This document shows positions 1-9,000 of a stretch of DNA of 64,000 nucleotides, piece by piece. Under the pieces are notes generated by a model. It was not told the origin of the DNA. It was given only the letters and a program-made list of their open reading frames with translations, and searched no databases. The stretch comes from Lewinellaceae bacterium (GTDB lineage Bacteria; Bacteroidota; Bacteroidia; Chitinophagales; Saprospiraceae), in NCBI GenBank assembly GCA_016716135.1, contig JADJWX010000015.1, forward strand, positions 62,001 to 126,000, read 5' to 3'. The position numbers were made by a program, and so were the translations under genes. Within the stretch, counting starts at the first letter, position 1. Every line of letters starts with the position of its first letter.

Positions 1-462
1 AACGGCGCGCGCCGGATTTTTTTAAAAAATCTCTACCATGGCTACAAAACGCTCGACCTGGCTCCGGATGAGCTGATCACTGCCGTTTCGTTCGCCGTGC
101 CGCCGGCCAACAGCCGGTTCAATTTTGAAAAAGTCAGCAAACGCACCCATCTCGATATTGCCAGTGTCAATACGGCCATCCTGATTTTTATGGACGGAAA
201 TGCCATCGCTGAGGTGCACTTGTCGGCCGGTGGTATCGGCCCTGTGCCGACATTTTTGGAAAAAACCTGCGCCTGGTTGCAGGGGAAAGAGTTGATTGCC
301 GAAACCGTCCGTTCCGCCGCCGAAATCCTGCAAACGGAAATCAGTCCCATCAGCGATGTGCGCGGCGCGGCGGCTTACAAACGCCTGCTGTTGCGGCAGC
401 TGTTTTACGCCCATTTTATCACCCTTTTTCCTGAAACCATCAACCTGGATTTGTTGCGATGA
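1..462 (+). CDS. Xanthine dehydrogenase FAD-binding (small) subunit, C-terminal part
   Basis: The reading frame is open from base 1, so the start lies before the window; 153 residues are visible. They match the C-terminal lobe of CO-dehydrogenase-type flavoprotein domains, which in two-subunit bacterial xanthine dehydrogenases forms the end of the small subunit. That subunit carries [2Fe-2S] clusters and FAD and accepts electrons from the molybdenum site during purine oxidation. The iron-sulphur and FAD motifs are outside the window, so the call rests on this tail (for example KVSKRTHLDIASVN) and on the molybdenum subunit that follows. The stop overlaps the next start as ATGA, indicating translational coupling in one operon. 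Confidence 0.85.
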   Translation, partial: NGARRIFLKNLYHGYKTLDLAPDELITAVSFAVPPANSRFNFEKVSKRTHLDIASVNTAILIFMDGNAIAEVHLSAGGIGPVPTFLEKTCAWLQGKELIAETVRSAAEILQTEISPISDVRGAAAYKRLLLRQLFYAHFITLFPETINLDLLR

Positions 463-2770
463 AAAATATTGATTCAAACGGCCATGTACGCGGCACGTCC
501 GTGTACCTCGACGATATCCCGGTCATTCAGGGCACTTTGTTCGGGCTGGTGTTCGATGCGCCGATGGCACATGGCAGTATCGAAGCCGTTGATTATTCCA
601 AAGCGGAAGCCTTGCCCGGCGTGGTTCGGATTTTTACGGCAAACGACATTCCGGGGGAAAATCAGATTGGCGGGATTGTGCCCGACGAGCCCTTGTTTGC
701 CGAAGGCGACATACACTTCCAGGGTCAGCCCATCGCGCTCATTGTGGCCGAGTCGGAGCACATCGCCGCCAAAGCCCGGAAGCTGATCGACATCCGGATT
801 GTTGAAAAACCGGTGATCACCGACCCCCGCGAAGCACAGGCAAAGGGGCAGCTGATCATCCCGCCGCGTACCTTCCGCCTGGGCGATCCGGCCGCGCAAT
901 GGGCCAAGTGCGCCCATGTTTTTGAAGGGCGCGCCGACTCCAACGGGCAGGAGCACCTGTACATCGAAACCCAGGGCGCCTACGCGGTACCCATGGAAAA
1001 CGGGCACATCAAGATTCATTCCTCCACGCAAGGGCCGACCGCCGTGCAACGCACCGCCGCCCGGGTGCTGGGGGTGCCCATGCACAAAATTGAAGTGGAT
1101 GTGACGCGCCTGGGCGGCGGTTTTGGCGGCAAGGAAGACCAGGCCACCCCATGGGGCGTGATGGCGGCTTTGGCAGCCGGCCAGCTCAAGCGCCCGGTAA
1201 AAATTGCCTTGCACCGCCTCGACGACATGCGCATGACCGGCAAGCGGCACCCCTACTCGTCGGACTACCGGATCGGGCTTTCGACCGACGGGAAGATTCT
1301 GGCCTACGAGGTGACGTTTTACCAAAATGCAGGCGCGGCAGCCGATTTGTCACCCGCCGTCATGGAGCGCACCTTGTTTCACTGTACCAACGCCTACTTC
1401 ATCCCGCACGTGACGGCCACGGCGTACAGTTGCCGGACCAACCTGCCGCCCAACACGGCATTCCGGGGCTTCGGCGGGCCGCAGGGTATGTTTGCCATCG
1501 AAGCGGCGCTGGCACATGCCGCCCGGGAAATGGGCATACCCAAACACCTGCTCCAGCAAAAAAATCTGTTGACTGAAGGTGCCGAATTTCCCTACGGCCA
1601 GATCGCCGAAGGGGTGGAAATCGGGAAAATCTGGCAAACCCTGGAGGCAAAATTTTCCATTGAAAAAACCGAAAAAGCGGTTGCGGCATTCAACAATGCC
1701 AATGCGCAGGTAAAAAAGGGTTTGCCTTGCAGCCCGTTTGCTTCGGCATTTCATTTACAAAAACACCTATGAACCAGGCCCGCGCCCTGGTGCACATTTA
1801 CTCCGACGGCAGTATCGGCGTGAGCACGGGCGCCGTGGAAATGGGGCAGGGCGTGAACACCAAAATGCTGCAGGTGGCTGCCCGCGTATTCGACGTGCAG
1901 CCCCAGCGGGTAAAACTCGAAACAACCAACACCACCCGCGTGGCCAATACCTCGCCCAGTGCCGCCAGTGCCACGGCCGACCTCAACGGTAAAGCCCTGG
2001 GAAAGGCCTGCACGGCACTGCTCGAACGGTTGCGCACTTGCGCAGCGGCGCATTTTCAGGTGGATGCCACAGCGATCAGCATCCGGCAGGAGCAGGTGTT
2101 CAAAAACGGCACAGCGACCGGCATGCACTGGGAACAACTCGTTGACATGGCATTTCTCGAGCGCGTGTGCCTGACGGAAAACGGCCACTACGCCACCCCG
2201 GTTATTCGATTTGACAAGGGCATCGAAAAAGGCCACCCCTTTGCCTACCATGTGTACGGCCTGGCGCTCATCACCGTAGCGGTGGATTGCATCCGCGGCA
2301 CCTATGCCGTGGAGTCTGTAAAAATTGTGCACGATTTTGGCAAAAGCATGAACCCCATCGTCGACCGCGGACAAATCGAGGGCGGCCTCGTGCAGGGCAT
2401 CGGTTGGATGACCATGGAAGAAGTTCGGTACGACCCTGACGGGCGGCTGGCATCGGGCACGTTGTCCACGTATAAAATTCCGGACATCTATTCCGTGCCT
2501 GCGGAGGTGGTGATCGAGCCGCTGGATACTCCCGGCAACGACATGGCCATCTTCAAGTCGAAAGCAGTGGGTGAGCCGCCGTTGATGTACGGTTTGGGGG
2601 CTTATTTTGCCATTCAACAGGCGGTGGCGGCCTTCAACCCGGAATATCCATTCCGTTTTGATGCCCCGTTTACACCCGAAAAAGTGCTGATGACCCTGTA
2701 CCCGGATGCCGCGGATTTGGAGCAATTGGCAATCGCGTCAGCGTCCCTTGAAAACCGAATCAACCCGTGA
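459..2770 (+). CDS. xdhB: Xanthine dehydrogenase molybdopterin-binding subunit, interrupted by a one-base frameshift
   Basis: Catalytic molybdenum-cofactor subunit of xanthine dehydrogenase. The first frame (459-1772) holds the a/b hammerhead domain and cofactor motifs GGGFGGKE (near residue 219) and FRGFGGPQ (near 332). The second frame (from about 1718 to 2770) holds the rest, including the conserved GEPPLMYG segment with the catalytic glutamate. Joined, they give about 770 residues, the usual XdhB length. The junction is a run of six A then G at 1712-1718, read A-AAA-AAG in the first frame; one extra A, or a -1 ribosomal slip there, restores the family sequence (VKKGFALQPVCFGISF). It may be an assembly undercall, a true mutation or a programmed shift. 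The upstream gene overlaps by 4 bases. Confidence 0.9.
1712..1718 (+). other. A-AAA-AAG slippery heptamer at the xdhB frame junction
   Basis: The zero-frame codons are GTA AAA AAG. A -1 slip of both lysine tRNAs gives AAA AAA followed by GGG TTT, exactly the frame that continues the protein family. This is the same heptamer type as in Escherichia coli dnaX. I see no convincing stimulatory stem-loop just downstream, so this marks the indel position; programmed slippage is not shown. Confidence 0.6.
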
Positions 2771-3252
2771 CCCTGCAATACAAAACCACCGACATCCTCC
2801 GTGGCGGCCTGATCTACACCACAGGCGACACCATCGCGGCGCTGCTGGCCGGCGAGTTCAGTTGGGCGCGCATGTTCGGCATTTTGCTGATTGGCGCCAC
2901 GGTGTATGCGGTTGAGATTCCCAACTGGTTCAACTGGATCGACCGCCGGGTGCAGCGGGCACAGGGTTGGCAGGCGGCCCTGCGGCGTACGCTGCTGGCC
3001 ATGTTGTATTTCAACCCGCTTTGGATTGCCCGGCATATTTTGTTTTTAAAACTGTTCATGGGGCAATTTTCGGCGATCGGCTGGAACTTGCTGTGGGTTG
3101 GGTTGCTTTCGTTTTTGGTGAATATTCCGATTTCCCTGCTGGCCAATTTTTTAATCCAAAACAAAGTCCCGTTGCGCTGGCGCTTCGTGGCGAGTGCGGT
3201 GTTTTCAGCGCTGATGGCGATTTATTATGCGTTGAGTGCGGTTTGGTTTTAA
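2767..3252 (+). CDS. Small multi-spanning membrane protein, weakly Mpv17/PMP22-like
   Basis: A 161-residue protein with a GTG start that overlaps the stop of the preceding xanthine dehydrogenase gene (GTGA), so it is probably co-translated with it. It has about four hydrophobic segments. The motif pattern RGGLIYTTGDTIA, then PNWFNWID, then QNKVPLRWR recalls the Mpv17/PMP22 family (GD..AQ near the first helix and Q..VP..R before the last), but the match is weak and made by eye. No transport substrate can be read from the sequence; its position suggests a link to purine or xanthine metabolism. It ends directly at an inverted repeat. Confidence 0.5.
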   Translation: MTLQYKTTDILRGGLIYTTGDTIAALLAGEFSWARMFGILLIGATVYAVEIPNWFNWIDRRVQRAQGWQAALRRTLLAMLYFNPLWIARHILFLKLFMGQFSAIGWNLLWVGLLSFLVNIPISLLANFLIQNKVPLRWRFVASAVFSALMAIYYALSAVWF

Positions 3253-3399
3253 ACGATTTTGGATTTACGAATTACGATTTACGATTGGTACACCTTTTTG
3301 GAATAGGCATGTTTGCAGCCTTTTGAAAATTTGAAAAAGGCGTGCAACTATCCTAAGCCTGAAGGATGAACCAATCGTAATTCGTAAATCCAAAATCGT
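3253..3399. repeat. Inverted-repeat pair (arms 3253-3288 and 3371-3399)
   Basis: The left arm begins right after the stop codon. Both arms carry ACGATTTTGGATTTACGAA in opposite orientation; the left arm has an extra internal 7-base unit (ATTTACG). The 80-base spacer is non-coding. It could act as a transcription end for the upstream operon. Confidence 0.75.
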
Positions 3400-3458
3400 A
3401 AATTCCAGGCCATTGGTCGTCCGGCAACGTACGTTCTCCGTTTTTTAGTCAAACACCC

Positions 3459-3490
3459 TTGACTTTCCCAATCCTACGGGCATATCTTTG
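3459..3490 (+). promoter_or_regulatory. Bacteroidota-type promoter of the SPFH gene
   Basis: TTG at 3459-3461 and TATCTTTG at 3483-3490 fit the Bacteroidota -33/-7 pattern (TTTG ... TAnnTTTG) with about 21 bases between them. The start codon follows 39 bases later. Confidence 0.55.
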
Positions 3491-3529
3491 CGATATCAAT
3501 TCAATATCATTCAGAAATCAATTTAACTT

Positions 3530-4381
3530 ATGGAAAAGATCATAAAACCTGCTTCCGGCTGGACGATGCTCGCCGTATTTCTCCTGATGTTTTTTGGCGG
3601 CATCGCCCTGATAGTAGCCAAGATTATCGCAGTTGGTGCGGCATCTATTTTTATCGCCGTCACCCTTATTGCGCCCGGGTTTATAGCCATTGAGCCCAAC
3701 AGCACCCGGGTGATGACCCTGTTTGGCGCCTATGTCGGTTCGGCGGTAGAGAGTGGTTTTTTTTACGTAAATCCGTTTTTTACCAAGAAAAAAATCTCGG
3801 TTCGGGCCGTCACTTTTGACGTGCCGGTGGTCAAGGTGAACGACAAGCAGGGCAACCCGATCATGATCGGCGCCGTGGTGGTGTACCGGGTGCAAGACAC
3901 TTTCAAGGCTGCATTTGCCGTGGAGCATTATGCCGAGTTTGTGAAAATCCAGAGCGAGTCGGCTATCCGCAAGCTTGCGGGGATGTACAGTTACGACAAC
4001 CTGGAAGACGAAGACGCCGACGTCACCCTGCGCACCAATTCCGATGAAGTGAATGAAAGGCTGGTGAGCGAGATCAGCGAGCGCCTGGAAATTGCCGGCA
4101 TCGACGTCATCGAGGCCCGCATCAACCACCTCGCCTATGCCGCCGAGATCGCCGGGGCCATGCTCCAGCGGCAGCAGGCAACCGCCATTGTGGCCGCCCG
4201 CAGCAAGATCGTCGAAGGCGCCGTGGGCATGGTTGAAATGGCCCTCGAGCAACTGTCGAAAAAGCAGATTGTGAACCTCGACGAGGAGAAAAAAGCCGCA
4301 ATGGTCAGCAACCTCATGGTCGTGCTTTGCGGCGACAAAAACGCCACGCCGGTGCTGAATACCGGAACCTTGCATCAATAG
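3530..4381 (+). CDS. SPFH/Band 7 domain membrane-anchored protein
   Basis: A 283-residue protein of the stomatin/prohibitin/flotillin (SPFH) superfamily. Two hydrophobic segments in residues 10-60 anchor it. The SPFH domain follows (about 60-240), with the typical turn IEPNSTRVMTLFGAYVG, a beta-rich core and an alanine/glutamate-rich helix (EIAGAMLQRQQATAIVAAR) that drives oligomerisation in this family. Such proteins form ring or cage assemblies that organise membrane microdomains; the client here is unknown. The following ribbon-helix-helix-like gene is a partner I recall for bacterial SPFH genes. It has its own promoter-like sequence upstream. Confidence 0.88.
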   Translation: MEKIIKPASGWTMLAVFLLMFFGGIALIVAKIIAVGAASIFIAVTLIAPGFIAIEPNSTRVMTLFGAYVGSAVESGFFYVNPFFTKKKISVRAVTFDVPVVKVNDKQGNPIMIGAVVVYRVQDTFKAAFAVEHYAEFVKIQSESAIRKLAGMYSYDNLEDEDADVTLRTNSDEVNERLVSEISERLEIAGIDVIEARINHLAYAAEIAGAMLQRQQATAIVAARSKIVEGAVGMVEMALEQLSKKQIVNLDEEKKAAMVSNLMVVLCGDKNATPVLNTGTLHQ

Positions 4382-4388
4382 TTTTGAA

Positions 4389-4421
4389 AGTGAGGGTGTG
4401 ACTTTGAGTCACGCCCTCACT
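4389..4421. repeat. Palindromic hairpin, GTGAGGG...CCCTCAC family, copy 1
   Basis: AGTGAGGGTGTGACT, a TTG loop, then AGTCACGCCCTCACT: a 15-bp stem with one T-G wobble, starting 7 bases after the SPFH stop. Related hairpins lie at 22431-22462 and 22545-22578. Confidence 0.85.
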
Positions 4422-4619
4422 CCAATAATACAGTATGGCAAACAAAAAAATTTGGTACCCCGCATAGACGAGGCCACCTACGAAGCCCTCGAGAAATGGG
4501 CTGCCGATGAATTTCGCAGCGTGAACGGGCATGTGGAGTGGCTGATCAGCCGGGCGCTGAAAGAAGCGGGCCGGGAGCCGAAAGCGCGAAAGGCCGCTCC
4601 TCCAGAAAAAGACAGCTAG
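4398..4619 (+). CDS. Ribbon-helix-helix (Arc-like) small protein, 5' end uncertain
   Basis: The C-terminal part of this 73-residue frame (RIDEATYEALEKWAADEF, then RSVNGHVEWLISRALKEAGR) is an Arc/MetJ-type ribbon-helix-helix segment of the kind often found beside SPFH genes. The only in-frame start is a GTG at 4398 inside a hairpin, which is unlikely. A good ATG at 4435 (MANKK) is in another frame and hits a stop after ten codons. One extra A in the A7 run at 4444-4450, or a -1 slip there, joins it to the conserved part. So the gene probably starts at 4435 and the given sequence lacks one base. Role: probable DNA-binding or scaffold partner of the SPFH protein. Confidence 0.7.
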   Translation: MTLSHALTPIIQYGKQKNLVPRIDEATYEALEKWAADEFRSVNGHVEWLISRALKEAGREPKARKAAPPEKDS

Positions 4620-4655
4620 AATCCGAGAAATTGATTTTAGGTGTATTTTTATCCC

Positions 4656-5552
4656 GTGAAACTGCTCCCCCTTCTTTTTCCGTTTCTGGTTCTGGCATTA
4701 TGCCAGAAATCGCTGTCCGCTCAGTCAGCCATCGGCGCCATCACCATCCGCGCCACCGAATACAATATTTCGCCCGAAGGCACACCACTTGCGCATTTCC
4801 AGGCCCGGGTGGAAGTTCAGCCCGCCGTGGGTCAGGCCTACAGCCTGGAACAGGATTGCAATGGCGCCTGCGTGTTCGAAAACCTGCCTAAAGGCAGCAC
4901 CCTGGTTTTTTCGGCAACAAAAACGGACGAGCCCAAAATCTGGGTCCATACCGGCGACCTGATTCTCGTCAACAAACACATTTTAAAACTCGACACCTTC
5001 GACCATCCTGCGCTCCTGATCGCTGCCGATGCCGACTGCAACGGCGCCGTGGAAACATTCGATATCGTCACGCTGCGCAAGATGATCCTGAAAATCGACT
5101 CCAACCTGTGCCAACCCTGGCTGTTGCTCAATGCCGCCGTTGCCCTGCCGGCCAACCCCTTGCAGGAAGTACTTCCGGAAACGATTACCCTGAAAAACTA
5201 CGACGGCAGCGCCCGCGAGCTGGAATTTCTTGCCATAAAAATTGGCAACCTGGATGTGGAATTCCCGCAGCCGCGCAGTCTGGCTTTTGCACCGGACGAT
5301 TTTGTCACCCTACCCCAGCCCAACCCCACGCGAGGTACAACCTGGTTTGGGGTTCAACTCCCGGCGCCGGCTGCACTCCTGCTGGAAGTTTTCGACACCG
5401 GCGGGCGGCAACTATTCGAAAAACAGTATTTCGCGCAAGCAGGCAAACAGGTTTTTGAACTACCTGCAGAAGCCCTGGCCAGCCCCGGACTGTATTTCTG
5501 GCGCATGACTGCCGGCAGGCAACGCGCCAGTGGCAAACTGGTGCGGATGTAG
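4656..5552 (+). CDS. Secreted protein with dockerin-like segment and T9SS sorting domain
   Basis: About 298 residues. I prefer the GTG at 4656 (MKLLPLLFPFL) over the GTG at 4641 because it gives a clean signal peptide ending near SLSAQ. An all-beta region follows, then a dockerin-like calcium loop (DADCNGAVETFDIVTLRK) around residues 128-145. The last 85 residues form a type IX secretion type A sorting domain (PNPTRG, then GLYFWRMT and GKLVRM). It should be exported and anchored at the cell surface or released. No catalytic domain is visible; a binding or structural role is an inference. Confidence 0.75.
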   Translation: MKLLPLLFPFLVLALCQKSLSAQSAIGAITIRATEYNISPEGTPLAHFQARVEVQPAVGQAYSLEQDCNGACVFENLPKGSTLVFSATKTDEPKIWVHTGDLILVNKHILKLDTFDHPALLIAADADCNGAVETFDIVTLRKMILKIDSNLCQPWLLLNAAVALPANPLQEVLPETITLKNYDGSARELEFLAIKIGNLDVEFPQPRSLAFAPDDFVTLPQPNPTRGTTWFGVQLPAPAALLLEVFDTGGRQLFEKQYFAQAGKQVFELPAEALASPGLYFWRMTAGRQRASGKLVRM

Positions 5553-5646
5553 CGCGCGCCGTATCCGGTTGAGAATTCCTGAAATTATTCAAAAAAGACC
5601 AATAGCATTATTCGCTACATTTGCCCTGGAACAAATCTCCCTGTCC

Positions 5647-8600
5647 ATGCACAAATTTGTCGTCCGGGCCATTGCCTGTTGCCTCCTGCTCTTCGCCCTG
5701 CGCCCTGCGCCCTGCGCCCTCTTCGCCCAACAAACCTACCCCCAGTCTGCCCCCTCCGACAACCGCGACGGCGCCTACGCCTTCACCAACGCCACCATAT
5801 TCACGGACTACCAAACCCAGATTGAAAACGCCACCCTCCTGATTCGCAAAGGAAAAGTCGTGGCCTGCGGCCAAAACGTTGCCCTGCCCAACGATGCCGT
5901 CGTGGTCGATTGCAGCGGCAAAACCATCTACCCGGGCCTGATCGACATCTACGCCACCGGCTACGGCCTGCCTTCGGAACGCAATGCCGGCGGCAACCAG
6001 GGCGGTTTTGGCCGCCGCCCCCTGCAAGAATTTTCCAATAAAAAAGGCGCCTACGCCTGGAATGAAGCCCTCAAACCCGAATTCAACACCGGCGACCTGT
6101 TCACCAACGACGAAAAAGCCGCCACCGCGCTGCGCAAACTCGGCTTCACCGCCCTGCTTACCCACAGCGGCGACGGTATCTCCCGCGGCACCGGGGCGTT
6201 GGTCGCCTTGTCCGACGAACGCGAACAGGAAACCCTGCTCCTGCCCCGCGCCAGCCACCACCTGTCGTTCCGTAAGGGCTCCAGCAGCCAAAGCTACCCC
6301 AGCTCGCTCATGGGCTGCGTCGCCCTCATCCGCCAAACTTACCTCGATGCCGACTGGTACAAAACCAACGGCGCAACGGAAGAGCGCAACCTCTCCCTCG
6401 AAGCCTGGAACGCCGTGCAAAGCCTGCCGCAGATCTTTGAGGCCGGCGACAAACTCGACGTGCTGCGCATTGCCCGCATCGGACAGGAGTTCAACAAAAA
6501 ATACATCGTCAAAACCAATGGCGACGAGTACCAGCGTTTGCAGGAAATCAAAGCCACCGGGCAGGCGCTCATCGTGCCGCTCGATTTCCCCGAACCCTCC
6601 GACGATGTGCAGGACCCCTACACTGCCCTGAACGTTTCCCTCGAAACCCTCAAACACTGGGAACTGGCGCCCGCCAACCCCGCGCGCCTGGCCGAAGCGG
6701 GCATTCCGTTTGCCCTCACGGCCAATGACCTGCGCGACAAAAAGAAATTCTGGGACATGCTGCGCAAAACAGTCGAGTACGGCCTTTCGAAAACAGCGGC
6801 ACTCAAAGCCTTCACCTGGCAACCCGCCCAATTCCTGAATGCCTACGACCAGATCGGCAGCCTGGAACCCGGCAAACTGGCCAATTTTTTTATTGCCTCC
6901 GGCGACATGTTCAAACCGGATTCCAAAATTCTGGACACCTGGGTGCAGGGCAAGTACTTCGAAGCCACCGCCGAAAAATTTGACGGACGCGACCTGCGCG
7001 GCGTTTACCAACTCCAGGTCGGCGCCAACGCCTACACACTCACCGTGAAAGGCAAAGCGGATGCCCCCGAAGCCGAAATGATGCGCACCGACAGCTCAAA
7101 AATTAAAACCAGCTTGTCCTACGCCAACGGCATGGTGAGCCTGCGCTATCAGCCCGACAGCACCGATCAGGCCTACGTGGCGCTCGCCGGCGAAGCCCGC
7201 GCGCGCAGCTGGTCGGGGCGCGGCACCCTGCCCGACGGGAGCTGGACCGACTGGAAAGCCGAGCGCACCGGCGATGCCCCCGAAGGCCGCCAACGCCCCG
7301 AAAAAGACCCCGAGCCACCCGAACTCGGCGACATGATCTACCCATTTACCGCCTTCGGCAAAAAAGAACTACCCAGGGCCGGCACCTACCTGATCCAGGG
7401 AACCACCTTGTGGACCAACGAGCGCGAAGGCATCCTGCGCGGCGTCGACGTGTTGGTTTCCAAAGGAAAAATCGAACGCATCGGCCGCAACCTGCCCGTG
7501 CGCGACGACGCCGAAATCATCGACGGCCGGGGCAAACACCTCACCGCCGGCATCATCGACGAGCACTCGCACATCGCCGGCTCGCGCGGCATCAACGAGG
7601 GCACGCAGGAGTCCTCCGCCGAAGTGCGCATCGGCGATGTGATCAACTCCGAAGACATCAATATTTACCGCCAACTTTCCGGCGGTGTTACCAGCAGCCA
7701 CATTCTGCACGGCTCGGCCAACCCGATCGGTGGCCAAACGCAGCTGATCAAACTGCGCTGGGGCGCTGCGCCGGAGGCTTTAAAATTTCAAAACTGGCCC
7801 GGCCAGATCAAATTTGCCCTCGGCGAAAACGTCAAACGCAGCAACAGCACCGACAACAGCCGCTACCCGCAAACCCGCATGGGTGTGGAACAGGTGTATG
7901 TCGACTACTTCAACCGCGCACAGGAATACGGCCGCCTGAAAAAATCGGGCAAGCCCTACCGCAAGGACCTTGAAATGGAAGCCCTGCTTGAAATTCTCGA
8001 GAGCAAGCGCTTCATCACCTGCCACTCCTACGTGCAAAGCGAGATCACCATGCTGATGCGCGTGGCCGAAAAATTCGGCTTCAAAGTCAACACCTTCACC
8101 CACATCCTGGAAGGCTACAAAGTAGCCGACAAAATGGCCAAACACGGCGTCGGCGGCAGCACGTTCAGCGACTGGTGGGCTTACAAATACGAGGTTTACC
8201 AGGCCATTCCGTACAATGCTGCCATGATGCACAATCATGGTGTAACAGTGGCCATCAATTCCGACGATGCCGAAATGGCCCGCCGCCTCAACCAGGAAGC
8301 GGCAAAAACGGTCATGTACGGCGGCCTGAGTGAAGAAGATGCCTGGAAAACAGTCACGCTCAATCCGGCCAAACTCCTGCATGTCGACGATCGCGTAGGC
8401 AGTGTAAAAGCGGGCAAAGACGCCGATCTGGTACTCTGGAGCGACAACCCCCTGTCGGTATATGCCAAGGCGGAAAAAACCTGGGTCGACGGCGTCAAGT
8501 ATTTCGACCGCAGCGAAAACGAGCAGCTCCAGGAGTGGGTGCGCAAGGAGCGCGCCCGGCTGATCCAGAAAATGCAGGCCGAGAAAAAGCCGGGCGCCGG

Positions 8601-8679
8601 TAATGGCCGGGGTGGCTCGCGCGGCCAACGCGGCCCGCGCGAGCTGTACCATTGCGACAGTATGGACGACGAAGGGTAA
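5647..8679 (+). CDS. Exported double-domain amidohydrolase
   Basis: A 1010-residue protein with a signal peptide (MHKFVVRAIACCLLL ... ALFAQ); the ATG at 5647 is chosen because upstream codons are not signal-like. It contains two amidohydrolase-superfamily units. The C-terminal unit looks active: DEHSHIA supplies the paired metal histidines, CHSY and FTHILEG further histidines, and AINSDDAEM the acid, ending with the usual return to the beta domain (VGSVKAGKDADLVLW). In the N-terminal unit the expected HxH after PGLID is replaced by IYATGYG, so it has probably lost its metals. Substrate unknown; imidazolonepropionase-like or peptide-like substrates are common in exported relatives. Confidence 0.85.
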   Translation: MHKFVVRAIACCLLLFALRPAPCALFAQQTYPQSAPSDNRDGAYAFTNATIFTDYQTQIENATLLIRKGKVVACGQNVALPNDAVVVDCSGKTIYPGLIDIYATGYGLPSERNAGGNQGGFGRRPLQEFSNKKGAYAWNEALKPEFNTGDLFTNDEKAATALRKLGFTALLTHSGDGISRGTGALVALSDEREQETLLLPRASHHLSFRKGSSSQSYPSSLMGCVALIRQTYLDADWYKTNGATEERNLSLEAWNAVQSLPQIFEAGDKLDVLRIARIGQEFNKKYIVKTNGDEYQRLQEIKATGQALIVPLDFPEPSDDVQDPYTALNVSLETLKHWELAPANPARLAEAGIPFALTANDLRDKKKFWDMLRKTVEYGLSKTAALKAFTWQPAQFLNAYDQIGSLEPGKLANFFIASGDMFKPDSKILDTWVQGKYFEATAEKFDGRDLRGVYQLQVGANAYTLTVKGKADAPEAEMMRTDSSKIKTSLSYANGMVSLRYQPDSTDQAYVALAGEARARSWSGRGTLPDGSWTDWKAERTGDAPEGRQRPEKDPEPPELGDMIYPFTAFGKKELPRAGTYLIQGTTLWTNEREGILRGVDVLVSKGKIERIGRNLPVRDDAEIIDGRGKHLTAGIIDEHSHIAGSRGINEGTQESSAEVRIGDVINSEDINIYRQLSGGVTSSHILHGSANPIGGQTQLIKLRWGAAPEALKFQNWPGQIKFALGENVKRSNSTDNSRYPQTRMGVEQVYVDYFNRAQEYGRLKKSGKPYRKDLEMEALLEILESKRFITCHSYVQSEITMLMRVAEKFGFKVNTFTHILEGYKVADKMAKHGVGGSTFSDWWAYKYEVYQAIPYNAAMMHNHGVTVAINSDDAEMARRLNQEAAKTVMYGGLSEEDAWKTVTLNPAKLLHVDDRVGSVKAGKDADLVLWSDNPLSVYAKAEKTWVDGVKYFDRSENEQLQEWVRKERARLIQKMQAEKKPGAGNGRGGSRGQRGPRELYHCDSMDDEG

Positions 8680-9000
8680 CGCGCACTTCCGGTTCGCGAA
8701 ATCCCGGGATTAATAATGATGAATGATGAGTGATAAATGATGAATATTCGATTCGTCCACAGCGGCTACGATCGAATTCCACAGCTCAAAATTTGGCACT
8801 ATCCAGGGATTTATTTACCCATTCAAGGTTCAGAATGCGGATGCGGCGGATTCGCCTTCGGCGAAACGCAGATCGACGCGGATTTTCATTCACCTGAAAG
8901 CAAACCTCCGTCTGCAAAAAATATTTCAGGCACCAACTGCGACATCTACTGCCCAAACCATGTCAAGCAATTTTTTTAAATAATTAAAACCAACCCATTC
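8680..9000. other. Non-coding gap with short TGATGA repeats
   Basis: About 320 bases between the amidohydrolase and lipoprotein genes. Near 8715-8745 it holds copies of the ATGATGAGTGAT unit that is much longer at 9665-9773. An 80-codon frame here has no family features and is not called. No clear promoter box was found. Confidence 0.5.

Noticed and set aside
5608..7011. A 467-codon open frame on the minus strand across the amidohydrolase gene
   Set aside because: It lies opposite a clear protein family in GC-rich sequence, and its translation is low in complexity without motifs.
8737..8979. An 80-codon plus-strand frame in the gap before the lipoprotein gene
   Set aside because: No start signal, no family features, and repeat-derived sequence nearby.
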